Origin: a virus
Length of the DNA stretch: 64,000 bases
Reading direction: 5' to 3' (one strand)
Virus record (IMG/VR): IMGVR_UViG_3300036884_000495
Location: 53,625-117,624 of that record
Made by a program: the position numbers and the translations under genes. Positions 8,130 through 17,299 of this stretch are shown piece by piece (positions within the stretch are counted from its first letter, which is position 1; every line of letters begins with the position of its first letter). The notes below the pieces were generated by a model. The model was not told the origin of the DNA. It ran no database searches and worked only from the letters and a program-made list of their open reading frames with translations.

Positions 8130-11100
8130 GTTTTTCCTTTGGCAACTTCTCCCTAGGGTCTGCATCGGGCGCAGGGCGATTAGCCGGCGGAATGACCCGC
8201 GGACGCATGCAGGGTGGCAACACTCAAGGGGTCAACTACCCCTCGCCGTTCTTCGATGTAGCGCACACGTATCTGCCGACAACCGTCAAGCAGATGTTCA
8301 AGTTCTGTCGCTACTACTTCATGACGAACCCGTTGATCAACGCGATCGTCTGCAAGCTCTCAGAGTACCCAGTCACGGACATCGTGATCGACCACGAAGA
8401 CCCCGAGGTTGTTCGCCGGTGGACGGAGTACTTCAACGAAACCATTCGCTTTCGGTCCTTTCAGATTGAGTGCGGGCTGGACTACCACGCGTACGGAACA
8501 AGTGCGGTGAGTCTGAGCTTCCCCTTTCAGAAGTACCTCACATGCACCGCGTGTGGCTTCAGCGAACAAGCGCGCAAGATTCGTGAAAACTGGATATATT
8601 CTAGCCACGAATTTCGTCTGACCTGCCCCAAGTGCGGACAGACGGGCGCGGCCACTCCGAAGGACTGGTACTACCGCGATGCCAGCGCCATCAAACCCGT
8701 ACGTTGGAACGCGGAGGATATCGAAGTTAGCTACAACGACATCACGGGTGACTGCACGTACTTCTACACGATGCCGGCCCCCGTCCGTGCAGACGTCACG
8801 CTTGGGAAGAAGGACATCGTAGAAACGATGCCCCAGATCTTCTTGCAGGCCATGCGCCAGGAGAAGGGCGTTGTCTTCAGCAAGGCGAACCTGTTCACGA
8901 TGAAGCGCCCTGGACTTGCCACGCAAGACCGCGGGTGGGGCACACCACTGATTCTGCCAGTGCTGAAGGACACCTTCTATCTGCAGATCATGAAGAAGGC
9001 CCAAGAATGCGTGGCGCCAGGGACTTTGCTGGAAACGCCAGCAGGCTTGCAGCCCGCCGGTTCTTTGGGCGTGGGGGATATTGTCCGTAGCCACACGGGC
9101 GCTTGGCGCCATATCACACAGAAGAAGCTGCGACCTATGCTGGCCGAGAACGGGGATTATGCAGTCAAGTTTTCCATCAGCGGGTTGCGGCAGCTGCCAA
9201 GTACGGTCTCAAATACGCACCCGATATACGTACTGCGCAGGAACCAAAAGAATCGCCGTATAGATACGAAGGAGCACCGGCGCTCAAGCTATATGCTGCG
9301 AAATCCCAGCCTGTACGACCTGCATTTTGTGGACGCCGGAGAGATAGAAGTAGGGCAATATGTCGGGTACCCGATCGCGCGCAGCAAGGATTGTACGGAA
9401 GTAGATCTGGCTTCGTACGCGGGCGACTTCGCGGTTACGGAGAAGTACGTATACAGCGGTGTTAGTCTGGCTACTGCTACGGCTTTCGAAAGCCTAGAGG
9501 CAGGGGAGCGCGTACTTCACAACAATGCAGGGCGTGTAGCAAAGAGGGCTATTGCGGCGGTAGATGCCCCAAAGCGCGCAGAGCGGTGGCTGGAGTTGGA
9601 TGAAGACCTGGCATACATCGCGGGCTGGTACGTGGGTGATGGGAGCATCGGTGCGCGCCGCGTGGACTTCTCTATGGGCCCTGATGACAACGGCGTCGAA
9701 CTAGAGCAAGCGATTGATCGCGTGTTTGGTTGTGTGTGCACGCATACTCCGTCTGAAACTTCTCGCGGATGGAACTTGTGCGCATCCGAAACAATCTTTT
9801 CCCAGTTCTTTTCCAACTGGATTCCTGGGGGTTCGCATGAGAAGCGAATACCGAGAGAGGTACTAGAGGCACCGAATGCCATCGTCCTTGCTTTTTTCCG
9901 TGGGTACCTAGAAGCAGACGGGTGGACGCGCGGTGATGGCAGCCGAATAGCTGCATGCCTTTGTAATGGCGGCCTCGCATATCAGCTGTGGCAGCTGTCG
10001 CTTAGTTTGCGCTGCATAGCCACCGTTTCGGAACGAGAGAGTACGGAGACAACCATCACGAACCGCAAAGGGAAGAAGATGGTGTTAAGTGCCGGGCGTC
10101 CCGTGTTCCAATTCGCGGTGAATACAGCGTCTGCCCGGCGCTTGTGCGGCCTAATGGAGGGGCGTGACGTTGACTCCATTGAAACAGGCAAGAGTGGCTT
10201 CTTTCTGGGGGACTACTTTCTAGGGAGAATCAATAGCGTTGAGTGCGTCCCCTGCTCTGAGGTCATTAGCTTCGAGGTGGAGGAGGAGCACACATTCTGT
10301 CTACCTGGCATGGCCACACACAACAGCATTTTACTCGAGCACATAGTCCCCCTGCGTATCTTGTTCCCACAAGCCGGGTCGGGGACCACAGACCCATTTA
10401 CAACGATCAACCTCTTGGACTGGCGTGATCAGGTGGCGATGGAGATCGCACGCTGGCGCATGGATTGCGTCACACCGGATTCCTTGGTGGAGAGCGCGAA
10501 GGGTATCGTGCGTGCTGACGACGTGTGCGTAGGGGATCAACTACGCAACCATCTTGGGCAGCTATCCACTGTTGAAAAGGTTTGGCGGCGCCCTCTTCGT
10601 GAGGGTGAGCGTGCATACCAAGTCGTTGTTCGGGGATTGTACGGAGCTGTTTCTACGGTGTCTGAGGGCCACCCGTTTATGGCGCGGCGAAAGTACAACA
10701 ACGGCAATGGCCATAAGCTAGGCGATACCACGGAGTTTATTCGCGCAAAGAACCTGCGCGTGGGCGACTACGTTGGGTATCCGATTCCGGAGTTCCCGGA
10801 TCACGATAAGACGCACTTGGATCTGGCAGGGTTTGTGACGAACGCAGCGACCGAGAAGTGGGTTTACTACGACCACCAGGAGACTGCCGTTCCAGATGCC
10901 TTTGAGTACTTAGAGAACTGCGGCTCTCCAGAGAAGAGGCAACCTCTATTGGAGGAAAAGGGTTGGTCTATCAATCAGTACAAAACCGCGCAGATGGCTA
11001 TTCGAGGCGGGCGTACGCCTAGCCGCATCCCGCGCCACGTGCCCTTCGACGAGGAGTTGTGCTGGGTGCTCGGTCTGTACCTGGCCGAGGGCAACACAAC

Positions 11101-14100
11101 GCCGAAGCAGGTATTGTTCGCGTTGCACGCGAAGGAGACTGCGTATATCGACCGTTTGAATGTCTTCTTCAAGAAGAACTTTGATGCCACAGGCTTTACA
11201 GCCGAAAAGAGTGCAGAGGGAATACAGCACGTGTACTCCAGCACGCTGGCCGCGCAGTTCTTTCATGCGCTATGTGCTGGTGTATCTACCACGAAGAGGG
11301 TTCATAACCTTTTGAAGTATGCGGGCGAAGACCGCGTAAGGGCGCTGCTTCGTGGGTACTTCGATGGGGATGGCTGTTACCACGAGAAGGGCGACACCAT
11401 ACATAGGGATGTAACTACAGCAAGTAGGCAACTAGCCGCCGATGTACGCGAGTTGCTCTTAGCGTACGGCATGATCTCCTCGCTAACGTACATAGCGCCA
11501 GCCTCCTACAATATTTGCGGTAGGCTAGGAATGGCACACGGCGCCTACAAGATACAGCTAGGCAGTGATGCTGCTCACCACTTTGACGCGTGGTTAGCGC
11601 ATACAGGTCTCCCCAGCACAGCGCGCTGCACTCTTGGCGTGTTTGCGGACCGATGCTTCTGGCACCGCATAGACGAGATCCGTGAGGTAGAAGCAGCCGA
11701 AGTGATTGGCTTCCAAATGGATCATGCCGCCGTTGTACGTCTGGATGATGATACCGAGGCACACGGTACCTTCTGCTTGTGGGGTAGCGCGTCCTGTAAC
11801 ACAAACTATATTCCGATTCTACCCCTACCCATTGGCAACCAAACCATTGGAGGCGATGGCAAGGCGCTTCTGATGTCCCAAGAGATGCAGATGCAGGGAG
11901 AACAGATCATCATGGGCATGGGGGTTCCGAGGGAATTTTTGCAGGGAGGGATGTGTCTCACAACGGATTCGCTCCTGTGTACCAGCAGTGGGCTTCTTCG
12001 CCTGGACGAGCTCGTTGGTGACATTCGCAAAGGGCAGGTAACCGCAGTACAGACGCATGCTGGCGTACATACCGCGAGTCAGGGGCACGACGTCGGCAAG
12101 AAGAAGGTTTGGCGTGTGACTACGCGAAGTGGCTTAGAGCTCACAGGGGCGGGCACGCATCCGTTGTATGTGCTCAATGCCGATGTATCTGCCGACTTCA
12201 CGCAAATCGAGCAGATAAGCGCGGGTGCACATGTTGGTGTAAAAGTAGGGGCAGAGTTGTGGCCGACAGAAGCCCCGCAACTTCAAGTCTCCCCTGAACG
12301 GATCGGGGGGCGATACGCCAACGTAACGCTGGATACTGTTACGGTTCCCAGTGTATTGACGGCGGAATTGGCCAGACTGCTTGGGTACCTTGTTGCAGAA
12401 GGATCTTGCGTAGAAGATCACCGTATCTCCTTCTCCATCACGGACAAAGATACGGCGGAAGACTTTGCACACTGCCTGTTCTCCGTCTTCGGTATCCGTC
12501 CCGCGGTTGCTGCGGTTTCCTATGCACGCCCCGCCGACGGGAAGCAGATGGTCAAGTACGCCACAGAGGTCGGACGGCAAACCGTGGTGGAGTTGCTGCA
12601 GAAACTAGGTCTAAAGCATTACTCGCAGGATAAGGTAGTACCTACCGTGGTTCGGCACGCGCCGCGCGCGCTTGTTATCGAGTTCTTGCGCGCATACTTT
12701 GATGGTGATGGCGGAGGGGGCACATACGACGGCAGGTCTGTCGTAACAGCTACTTCCACGTCTTGGCGCTTGCTGCAGGAAGTGCAACTTCTGCTACTGA
12801 ATTTAGGTATCGTATCCACTAGATACCCCGCCTATGCGGGGAAGTCCGCGGCTACTCTGCACGTGCGCGCGGAGTTTGCACAAAGGTTTGCCACTGTTGT
12901 TGGTTTCGTTTCCGCACGAAAGCAGGCGCTTACGCTTGACTACAACGAAAGTGCGGTGGTATCCCCGGACAAATTGCCGGGGTTGCGAGAAGCGCTACTT
13001 CGTGCGCGAGAACGACACGTACACGGCTTTGGCAGTTGGAAGTTTGAACCCGTCGATTTGGTACTAGACAAGCACGAGTATACAACCGAAGAAATAGCTG
13101 CCCTTGTGGGCAGAGACTCTTCGACGGTCCGCATCTACATACGCACCGGCAAGATAGCCGCGGAATTGCGTACGGGCGCCTCCGGGCGCTTCTCCTATCA
13201 CGTGGTTTCGCGGGCCGAGCTTCAGCGCTTCTTAGCAGAACATGGCTTAGGGAAGCGAAGATCATTTCGTGTGCACCAATATGCGTACACATACGATCGC
13301 GTACAGAAGATGGACTTGGCAGCGGTACAGCAACTAGAGCCGGCACTACACCAGAACCTGCTAGACAGGGTACAGGAGCACTTCTTCTGGGATGAGGTAG
13401 TTACGGTAGAAGAGCTGGAGCTAGAAGAGTGTATGCAAGATATTGGTGTCGAGGACGTGCACTCGTACCAAGCTGGCGGCATCCTTTGTCACAATTCCTA
13501 TGCGGGAACAAATGTCTCTATGCGTATGCTGGAGAACCAGTTCCTGTCATTCATCGGACGCCAGAAGCAGATGGCGAACTGGGTCATGAACATGGTGGCG
13601 CAGTTCATGGGGTGGCCGAAGGTGAACGTGCGCTTCAAGCCGTTCAAGATGGCCGACGATATGCAGCGCAAGTCGTACTTGTTCCAGCTGAATCAAGGCA
13701 ACAAGATCTCCGATACGACGCTCCTTGCCGATGCCGACTTGGACATCGAGGAGGAGAACGACATCATGTTGCAGGAGGCGTCTCGTCGCCTGGCGGCTGT
13801 CAAGAAACAGCAGCTCGCGATGGCGGAAATCCAAGGCGAGAGCCAAGTCATCATGATGAAGATGCAGGCGCAGGCGCAACAAGCAATGCAGGCCGCGCAG
13901 ACGCAGCCTTCTGCGCCTGGCGAGCCGGGTGTGCCGCAGAACGGCCCCATGAGCCCTGATCAGGTGGGGCAACTCGCGCAGCAGTCCAGACAGGCGCAGG
14001 AGACACCGATGCCTATGCCCCCGGTGCTACCCACGCCGCCCACAGATACCGAGGGTGCCGGTTCCTCTGTGCCCGCGCAGGCGCAAAGCCCGTTGAACAG

Positions 14101-14410
14101 GGGTCAGGACCTTGGTACCGCCCCCGGTGGCGAGCAGATGCCCGTAGACATCATCCAGCTCGCAGACGCGTACGCCAAACAGATCGCACAACTCGACCCC
14201 GACATGCAGGAGTCTGCGCTCAATGCGCTCGCAGCACAGAGCCAAGACCTGGCAGACCTTGTCCAGGAGTTCATGGCCAAACAGCAAGGGCAGGCTGAAG
14301 TAGCCGCCCCCATGTTCGGAGGCGCCACTGGCGGGCCGGCAACGGGCGGTATTGACCAGCGCCCACTACCAGAGAAGCTACCCCCAAGAAGGGCACAGGC
14401 ACTTGTATGA
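8126..14410 (+). CDS. Phage portal protein containing three inteins
   Basis: The 2094-residue precursor contains three inteins; removing them leaves about 696 residues, a plausible portal length. The extein reads as a portal: a helical N-terminal part (TVKQMFKFCRYYFMTNPLIN), a zinc-ribbon-like insertion (CTACGF...CPKCGQ), a core with TLGKKDIVETMPQIFL and GWGTPLILPVLKDTFYLQIM, then the split segments SILLEHIVPLRILFPQ, TNYIPILPLPIGNQTIGG and SYAGTNVSMRMLENQFLSFI. A Gln/Ala-rich C-terminal tail follows. Portals form the dodecameric DNA channel at a capsid vertex. Its start overlaps the upstream stop (ATGA), and its stop overlaps the next start. The portal call rests on overall resemblance and the terminase, protease and capsid genes in the window. 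All three inteins must splice to give a functional product. Confidence 0.8.
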   Translation: MSFSFGNFSLGSASGAGRLAGGMTRGRMQGGNTQGVNYPSPFFDVAHTYLPTTVKQMFKFCRYYFMTNPLINAIVCKLSEYPVTDIVIDHEDPEVVRRWTEYFNETIRFRSFQIECGLDYHAYGTSAVSLSFPFQKYLTCTACGFSEQARKIRENWIYSSHEFRLTCPKCGQTGAATPKDWYYRDASAIKPVRWNAEDIEVSYNDITGDCTYFYTMPAPVRADVTLGKKDIVETMPQIFLQAMRQEKGVVFSKANLFTMKRPGLATQDRGWGTPLILPVLKDTFYLQIMKKAQECVAPGTLLETPAGLQPAGSLGVGDIVRSHTGAWRHITQKKLRPMLAENGDYAVKFSISGLRQLPSTVSNTHPIYVLRRNQKNRRIDTKEHRRSSYMLRNPSLYDLHFVDAGEIEVGQYVGYPIARSKDCTEVDLASYAGDFAVTEKYVYSGVSLATATAFESLEAGERVLHNNAGRVAKRAIAAVDAPKRAERWLELDEDLAYIAGWYVGDGSIGARRVDFSMGPDDNGVELEQAIDRVFGCVCTHTPSETSRGWNLCASETIFSQFFSNWIPGGSHEKRIPREVLEAPNAIVLAFFRGYLEADGWTRGDGSRIAACLCNGGLAYQLWQLSLSLRCIATVSERESTETTITNRKGKKMVLSAGRPVFQFAVNTASARRLCGLMEGRDVDSIETGKSGFFLGDYFLGRINSVECVPCSEVISFEVEEEHTFCLPGMATHNSILLEHIVPLRILFPQAGSGTTDPFTTINLLDWRDQVAMEIARWRMDCVTPDSLVESAKGIVRADDVCVGDQLRNHLGQLSTVEKVWRRPLREGERAYQVVVRGLYGAVSTVSEGHPFMARRKYNNGNGHKLGDTTEFIRAKNLRVGDYVGYPIPEFPDHDKTHLDLAGFVTNAATEKWVYYDHQETAVPDAFEYLENCGSPEKRQPLLEEKGWSINQYKTAQMAIRGGRTPSRIPRHVPFDEELCWVLGLYLAEGNTTPKQVLFALHAKETAYIDRLNVFFKKNFDATGFTAEKSAEGIQHVYSSTLAAQFFHALCAGVSTTKRVHNLLKYAGEDRVRALLRGYFDGDGCYHEKGDTIHRDVTTASRQLAADVRELLLAYGMISSLTYIAPASYNICGRLGMAHGAYKIQLGSDAAHHFDAWLAHTGLPSTARCTLGVFADRCFWHRIDEIREVEAAEVIGFQMDHAAVVRLDDDTEAHGTFCLWGSASCNTNYIPILPLPIGNQTIGGDGKALLMSQEMQMQGEQIIMGMGVPREFLQGGMCLTTDSLLCTSSGLLRLDELVGDIRKGQVTAVQTHAGVHTASQGHDVGKKKVWRVTTRSGLELTGAGTHPLYVLNADVSADFTQIEQISAGAHVGVKVGAELWPTEAPQLQVSPERIGGRYANVTLDTVTVPSVLTAELARLLGYLVAEGSCVEDHRISFSITDKDTAEDFAHCLFSVFGIRPAVAAVSYARPADGKQMVKYATEVGRQTVVELLQKLGLKHYSQDKVVPTVVRHAPRALVIEFLRAYFDGDGGGGTYDGRSVVTATSTSWRLLQEVQLLLLNLGIVSTRYPAYAGKSAATLHVRAEFAQRFATVVGFVSARKQALTLDYNESAVVSPDKLPGLREALLRARERHVHGFGSWKFEPVDLVLDKHEYTTEEIAALVGRDSSTVRIYIRTGKIAAELRTGASGRFSYHVVSRAELQRFLAEHGLGKRRSFRVHQYAYTYDRVQKMDLAAVQQLEPALHQNLLDRVQEHFFWDEVVTVEELELEECMQDIGVEDVHSYQAGGILCHNSYAGTNVSMRMLENQFLSFIGRQKQMANWVMNMVAQFMGWPKVNVRFKPFKMADDMQRKSYLFQLNQGNKISDTTLLADADLDIEEENDIMLQEASRRLAAVKKQQLAMAEIQGESQVIMMKMQAQAQQAMQAAQTQPSAPGEPGVPQNGPMSPDQVGQLAQQSRQAQETPMPMPPVLPTPPTDTEGAGSSVPAQAQSPLNRGQDLGTAPGGEQMPVDIIQLADAYAKQIAQLDPDMQESALNALAAQSQDLADLVQEFMAKQQGQAEVAAPMFGGATGGPATGGIDQRPLPEKLPPRRAQALV
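9008..10324 (+). mobile_element. Intein 1 of the portal gene (LAGLIDADG)
   Basis: This 439-residue in-frame insertion starts with Cys (CVAPGTLLETPAG, block A) and ends ATHN before Ser+1. Block B is STVSNTHPIYVL; the block F region is ISFEVEEEHTFCLPGM. The endonuclease core has two LAGLIDADG-like helices, LAYIAGWYVGDGS and VLAFFRGYLEADG. Splicing would join KKAQE to SILLEH. All canonical splice residues (Cys1, Thr-x-x-His-type block B, His-Asn, Ser+1) are present. It resembles intein 2 of the same gene (VGQYVGYPI versus VGDYVGYPI, then TEKYVY versus TEKWVY), suggesting duplication or a shared source. Confidence 0.92.
10466..11800 (+). mobile_element. Intein 2 of the portal gene (LAGLIDADG)
   Basis: A 445-residue intein beginning CVTPDSLVESAKG and ending SASCN before Thr+1. 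Block B is STVSEGHPFMAR. Endonuclease helices are LCWVLGLYLAEGN and VRALLRGYFDGDG. Splicing would join RWRMD to TNYIPILP. The penultimate residue is Cys instead of the usual His; the terminal Asn and Thr+1 nucleophile are kept. It lies only 141 bases after intein 1, which it resembles. Confidence 0.9.
11954..13495 (+). mobile_element. Intein 3 of the portal gene (LAGLIDADG plus HTH insertion)
   Basis: A 514-residue intein beginning CLTTDSLLCTSSG and ending GILCHN before Ser+1. Block B is LTGAGTHPLYVL. Endonuclease helices are LARLLGYLVAEGS and VIEFLRAYFDGDG. It is 70-75 residues longer than its neighbours because of an extra segment with a helix-turn-helix domain before the C-terminal splicing block (listed separately). 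Splicing would join FLQGGM to SYAGTNV. Canonical residues Cys1, His-Asn and Ser+1 are present. Confidence 0.92.
13079..13249 (+). other. Helix-turn-helix domain embedded in portal intein 3
   Basis: About 57 residues read YTTEEIAALVGRDSSTVRIY followed by IRTGKIAAELRTGASGRFSY and VSRAELQRFLAEHG. This is the layout of a MerR/excisionase-type winged helix: helix, turn, recognition helix, wing, then an AELQRFL helix. It lies between the endonuclease core and the C-terminal splice block. The minus-strand gene at 36414-37115 has a similar N-terminal domain (ITVAEAAKILGTTCRRIQQW). It may add DNA-target specificity to the endonuclease; that is inference. Confidence 0.7.
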
Positions 14411-14450
14411 ACTCGCTCAAGAAGGGCACAGGCACTTGTATGAACTCGCT
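14385..14450 (+). repeat. Perfect 33-bp tandem duplication at the portal/helicase junction
   Basis: Bases 14385-14417 and 14418-14450 are identical (CAAGAAGGGCACAGGCACTT and the following 13 bases). The unit contains the ATGA stop/start overlap, so the duplication supplies two in-frame candidate starts (14407 and 14440) for the next gene and adds 11 codons to its N-terminus. Confidence 0.97.
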
Positions 14451-15924
14451 GATGTCGGCCGCCTTTGTAGATGAATTGGTGAAGATCAGCGGCGTCACAA
14501 CAGAGTTGCAGCCGCATCAGCAACGCGTGGTTGACCGAATACTTCGCCCGGACCAACCTGGCCTGTTAGTGGCGCACGGTCTTGGCTCAGGTAAGACCCT
14601 CACATCGATAGCGGCCCAGGACGCGTTGGGAATGGGCGCGAACGTAGTTCTTCCGGCAGCCCTCCAAGCGAACTACGAGAAGGAGCGCACGAAGCATCTG
14701 GCGTCAGGAACTGCGCAGCCTATCGACATCTCCTCGTTGCAAGCGCTTGCGCGGAAGGGAGGACTTCCCACCGACCATCCGATGACTATTGTAGACGAAG
14801 CGCACAGGGCGCGCGAGGTTGGGAGCAGCACGTTCCAGAACCTACGCGACTCTCTATCGGATACGCAAAAGCGGATGCTCCTAACGGCGAGTCCCTTCTA
14901 TAACCGCCCCAGTGACATCGCGCCCCTCATCAACATGGCCGCAGGGGAGAACGTTCTTCCCAACGATCCTAGCGAGTTCAAGCGCCGGTACATCGCCGAG
15001 AAGGCAGTGCAGCCAACTATGTGGGGCTCGCTGGTTCACGGCGCGAAGCCGGGCGTCGAAGAGATCGTGAACCCGAAGCGGGAAGGGGAGCTGCGAAGCA
15101 CTTTCGGCAAGTGGGTGGATTACCACCCGGGCAGCACGCAAGGGTTTCCGACGGTGGAGCGCTCGGATGTCAACGTCCCCATGACCCCCGAGCAGTTGAC
15201 GGTATACGACGCGATGATGGGAAAGGCGCCGGCGTGGGCCCAGTACAAGGTGAAGCAAGGCCTACCCCCAAGTAAGCAGGAGTCAAAGGATCTCAATGCG
15301 TTTATCAATGCGGTTCGGCAGGTCTCGAATACTACGCGCGGTTTTGCACCGGATCAGGCGCCACAGGAACCAAAGATTGAGAAAGCATTCCAGAACCTTC
15401 AGAGCACGCTGAAGGACAACCCAGAAGCCCGCGCGGTGGTGTACTCGAACTACCTAGAGGGCGGCCTAGACCCGTACAAGGAGCGCTTGCAAGCCGCGGG
15501 CGTCCCCTACGGCATGTTCACAGGGTCGCAGCCCAAAGCCGAACGAGACGCGATGGTGAACGACTACAACGCGGGTAAGCTGCGTGCGCTCCTCCTTTCC
15601 TCGGCAGGTGGCGAGGGATTAGACCTGAAGGGAACGCGCCTAATCCAGGTACTCGACCCGCACTGGAACAACGAGAAGCTGCGCCAGGTAGAGGGGCGCG
15701 GAATTCGCTACGGCAGCCACGCGGACCTCCCCGAGGACCAACGCAACGTACGCGTAGAGAACTACTTGGCGACGCGCCCAGAGCGCACTGGGCTGAGTAG
15801 GATGCTTCTAGGCAAGGACACCGGTGGCAGCGCCGACCAGTACCTACGTACGATGAGCGGAAAGAAGGACGCCTTGATTGACAAGATGAAGGCGCTTCTT
15901 CCAAATCAGCCTCCGGCAAAGTGA
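14407..15924 (+). CDS. SF2/SNF2-like helicase in the virion gene cluster
   Basis: A 505-residue superfamily 2 ATPase. Walker A is AHGLGSGKT at about 56-64. Motif II is VDEAHRARE (DEAH at 130-133). Motif III is LLTASPFYN. The C-terminal lobe has VVYSNYLEGGLDPY, LLLSSAGGEGLDLKG and LRQVEGRGIRYGSH (motif VI). The arrangement resembles SNF2-type helicases. The N-terminus AAFVDELVKISGV matches AFLDELMKIAAAD in the 53797-54198 virion-type protein, hinting at a shared tag. Start is 14407 (overlaps the portal stop) or 14440 (second copy of the 33-bp duplication). Position right after the portal suggests a role at DNA packaging or ejection, or co-packaging; this is inferred. Confidence 0.86.
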   Translation: MNSLKKGTGTCMNSLMSAAFVDELVKISGVTTELQPHQQRVVDRILRPDQPGLLVAHGLGSGKTLTSIAAQDALGMGANVVLPAALQANYEKERTKHLASGTAQPIDISSLQALARKGGLPTDHPMTIVDEAHRAREVGSSTFQNLRDSLSDTQKRMLLTASPFYNRPSDIAPLINMAAGENVLPNDPSEFKRRYIAEKAVQPTMWGSLVHGAKPGVEEIVNPKREGELRSTFGKWVDYHPGSTQGFPTVERSDVNVPMTPEQLTVYDAMMGKAPAWAQYKVKQGLPPSKQESKDLNAFINAVRQVSNTTRGFAPDQAPQEPKIEKAFQNLQSTLKDNPEARAVVYSNYLEGGLDPYKERLQAAGVPYGMFTGSQPKAERDAMVNDYNAGKLRALLLSSAGGEGLDLKGTRLIQVLDPHWNNEKLRQVEGRGIRYGSHADLPEDQRNVRVENYLATRPERTGLSRMLLGKDTGGSADQYLRTMSGKKDALIDKMKALLPNQPPAK

Positions 15925-15932
15925 TGGCTAAA

Positions 15933-15956
15933 AAAGAAGGGGGCAGCCCCTTCTTT
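15933..15956. terminator. Bidirectional hairpin terminator between convergent genes
   Basis: A perfect 10-bp stem AAAGAAGGGG / CCCCTTCTTT with a 4-base loop (GCAG) lies between the stops of convergent genes (15924 and 15959). An A-run on the left gives a T-run for the minus strand, and the right arm ends TTCTTT for the plus strand. This is typical of a shared intrinsic terminator. Confidence 0.85.
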
Positions 15957-15958
15957 CG

Positions 15959-17299
15959 CTACAACGGCGGTAGTAGCGCCTGGTTTTGATCGCACACGAC
16001 AACCTGCCCCCAGTGTGCTGGTTTGCGCGCATGGGATGTTCGCACGATGCACCAGACTGTTTCGAAGCCCTTGGGGGCCTTTGCCGGCGCGGGTCCGTCG
16101 CCGTCTGTGAAGACGACGACAAGGTTCGTACGTGGCAGCTTCTTCTGCACGTACTCGAAGGCGGGGATGAAGTTGGTACCACCCCGTCCGCTGTACTCGA
16201 TGTGTGGCAGGTTCCGAAGGCGTACGCGTTGTACGTGGGCAACCTGTGTATCGCTCTGTATCAGCGTCACTTCGTCGATGCCAAGCTTCTGCATCAACTG
16301 GTAGGTCTCCCCGCGTGCTTGTACGAGCTGCGGCTTGTCCATCGAGGCTGACGTGTCCTCGATGACGACAACCTCGAGTCGTGTGTCTATCAACCCAGGG
16401 CCGATGTAGCCCACAAGTTGCGAGCTGACGCTCGGATTGCGCATGGAGTAGTCGGAAGCTCCGGCTACGATATGCATGGAGCGCTGGAAGATGTGTCGCG
16501 CGACCTTGCGCCAGTTCACCTCTGGCTTCTTGTACCGGTCTTTGATCATCTCCTTGAAGCGCCCGGGCATGTCGCCGCGTGACGGTGAGGCGGCAGCCGC
16601 CTCAATAGCATCCAGCGTCTGCCTGCGGGCGCTTTCTACTTCTGCCTGAGACTTGCCGTAGGCGGCGTCTAGTTCTTGTTCGAGGGTCTCGTCGACGGCC
16701 GCACCGCCAATAGAGCCGCAGGCACCCGAACCTATTTTGGGTTCCCACTTCCCGCCTTGCGCGGAACCCTTCTTTTCTTTGTTCGACCCACTCCCGGACT
16801 TGCCCGGTTGCTGGGTGTTGTTCATCACATCCTGTAGGGTCTTCTGCTGATCGTTCTGTTGCTGTTGGAGTAGCGCGTAGTACTGCTCCAGGGTAAGCGC
16901 GCCGGGGTGCCCAAGCGCTTCTGGGTAGACCACCCAAGAAGGGAGGAACCACTTCTCATCGCGTAGGTTCCAGTTGATCGCCTCGTCGCCAGCAACGTTG
17001 GCGCGCTGCTTGTCTGCTAGGACCTCAAGACGGTCTATGCCGCGTAGCGGGTGTTCGCATTCGTGTACGAGGCAGGAACCGATAGCTTCATCGGTTTGCA
17101 TCTCGGGGTCGTTGAGCAGCCACTCGCCGTTCACGTACAGGACAAGGCCCCGTGTGACGCCCATCGTGGTCTTTGGGGCGTCTACGATTTCGACGGTCAT
17201 CTCCAGCAGGGTGCTGCTGTAGTAATCCGCACGCCATAGGACGTATGCACGCCCCATGGAAAGGCGCGCCAGCGCGCGCCTGACAATGTCGCGACTCAC
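15959..17299 (-). CDS. VWA-domain protein with metallopeptidase-like N-domain (DUF2201-like)
   Basis: A 446-residue protein of two parts. The N-terminal half contains LVHECEHPLRG, an HExxH zinc-metallopeptidase motif at about residues 79-83 (H-E-C-E-H), followed by a possible third-ligand region NVAGDEAINW. A Ser/Gly/Gln-rich linker (about 145-195) and charged helices follow. The C-terminal half is a von Willebrand A domain with the MIDAS motif IEDTSASMD at about 313-321. This matches the VWA-like DUF2201 family that accompanies MoxR ATPases. It starts GTG at 17299, overlapping the MoxR gene stop as GTGA, so the two form a pair. The likely role is a chaperone or remodelling complex; the substrate is unknown. 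Confidence 0.85.
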   Translation of the reverse strand: MSRDIVRRALARLSMGRAYVLWRADYYSSTLLEMTVEIVDAPKTTMGVTRGLVLYVNGEWLLNDPEMQTDEAIGSCLVHECEHPLRGIDRLEVLADKQRANVAGDEAINWNLRDEKWFLPSWVVYPEALGHPGALTLEQYYALLQQQQNDQQKTLQDVMNNTQQPGKSGSGSNKEKKGSAQGGKWEPKIGSGACGSIGGAAVDETLEQELDAAYGKSQAEVESARRQTLDAIEAAAASPSRGDMPGRFKEMIKDRYKKPEVNWRKVARHIFQRSMHIVAGASDYSMRNPSVSSQLVGYIGPGLIDTRLEVVVIEDTSASMDKPQLVQARGETYQLMQKLGIDEVTLIQSDTQVAHVQRVRLRNLPHIEYSGRGGTNFIPAFEYVQKKLPRTNLVVVFTDGDGPAPAKAPKGFETVWCIVRTSHARKPAHWGQVVVCDQNQALLPPL

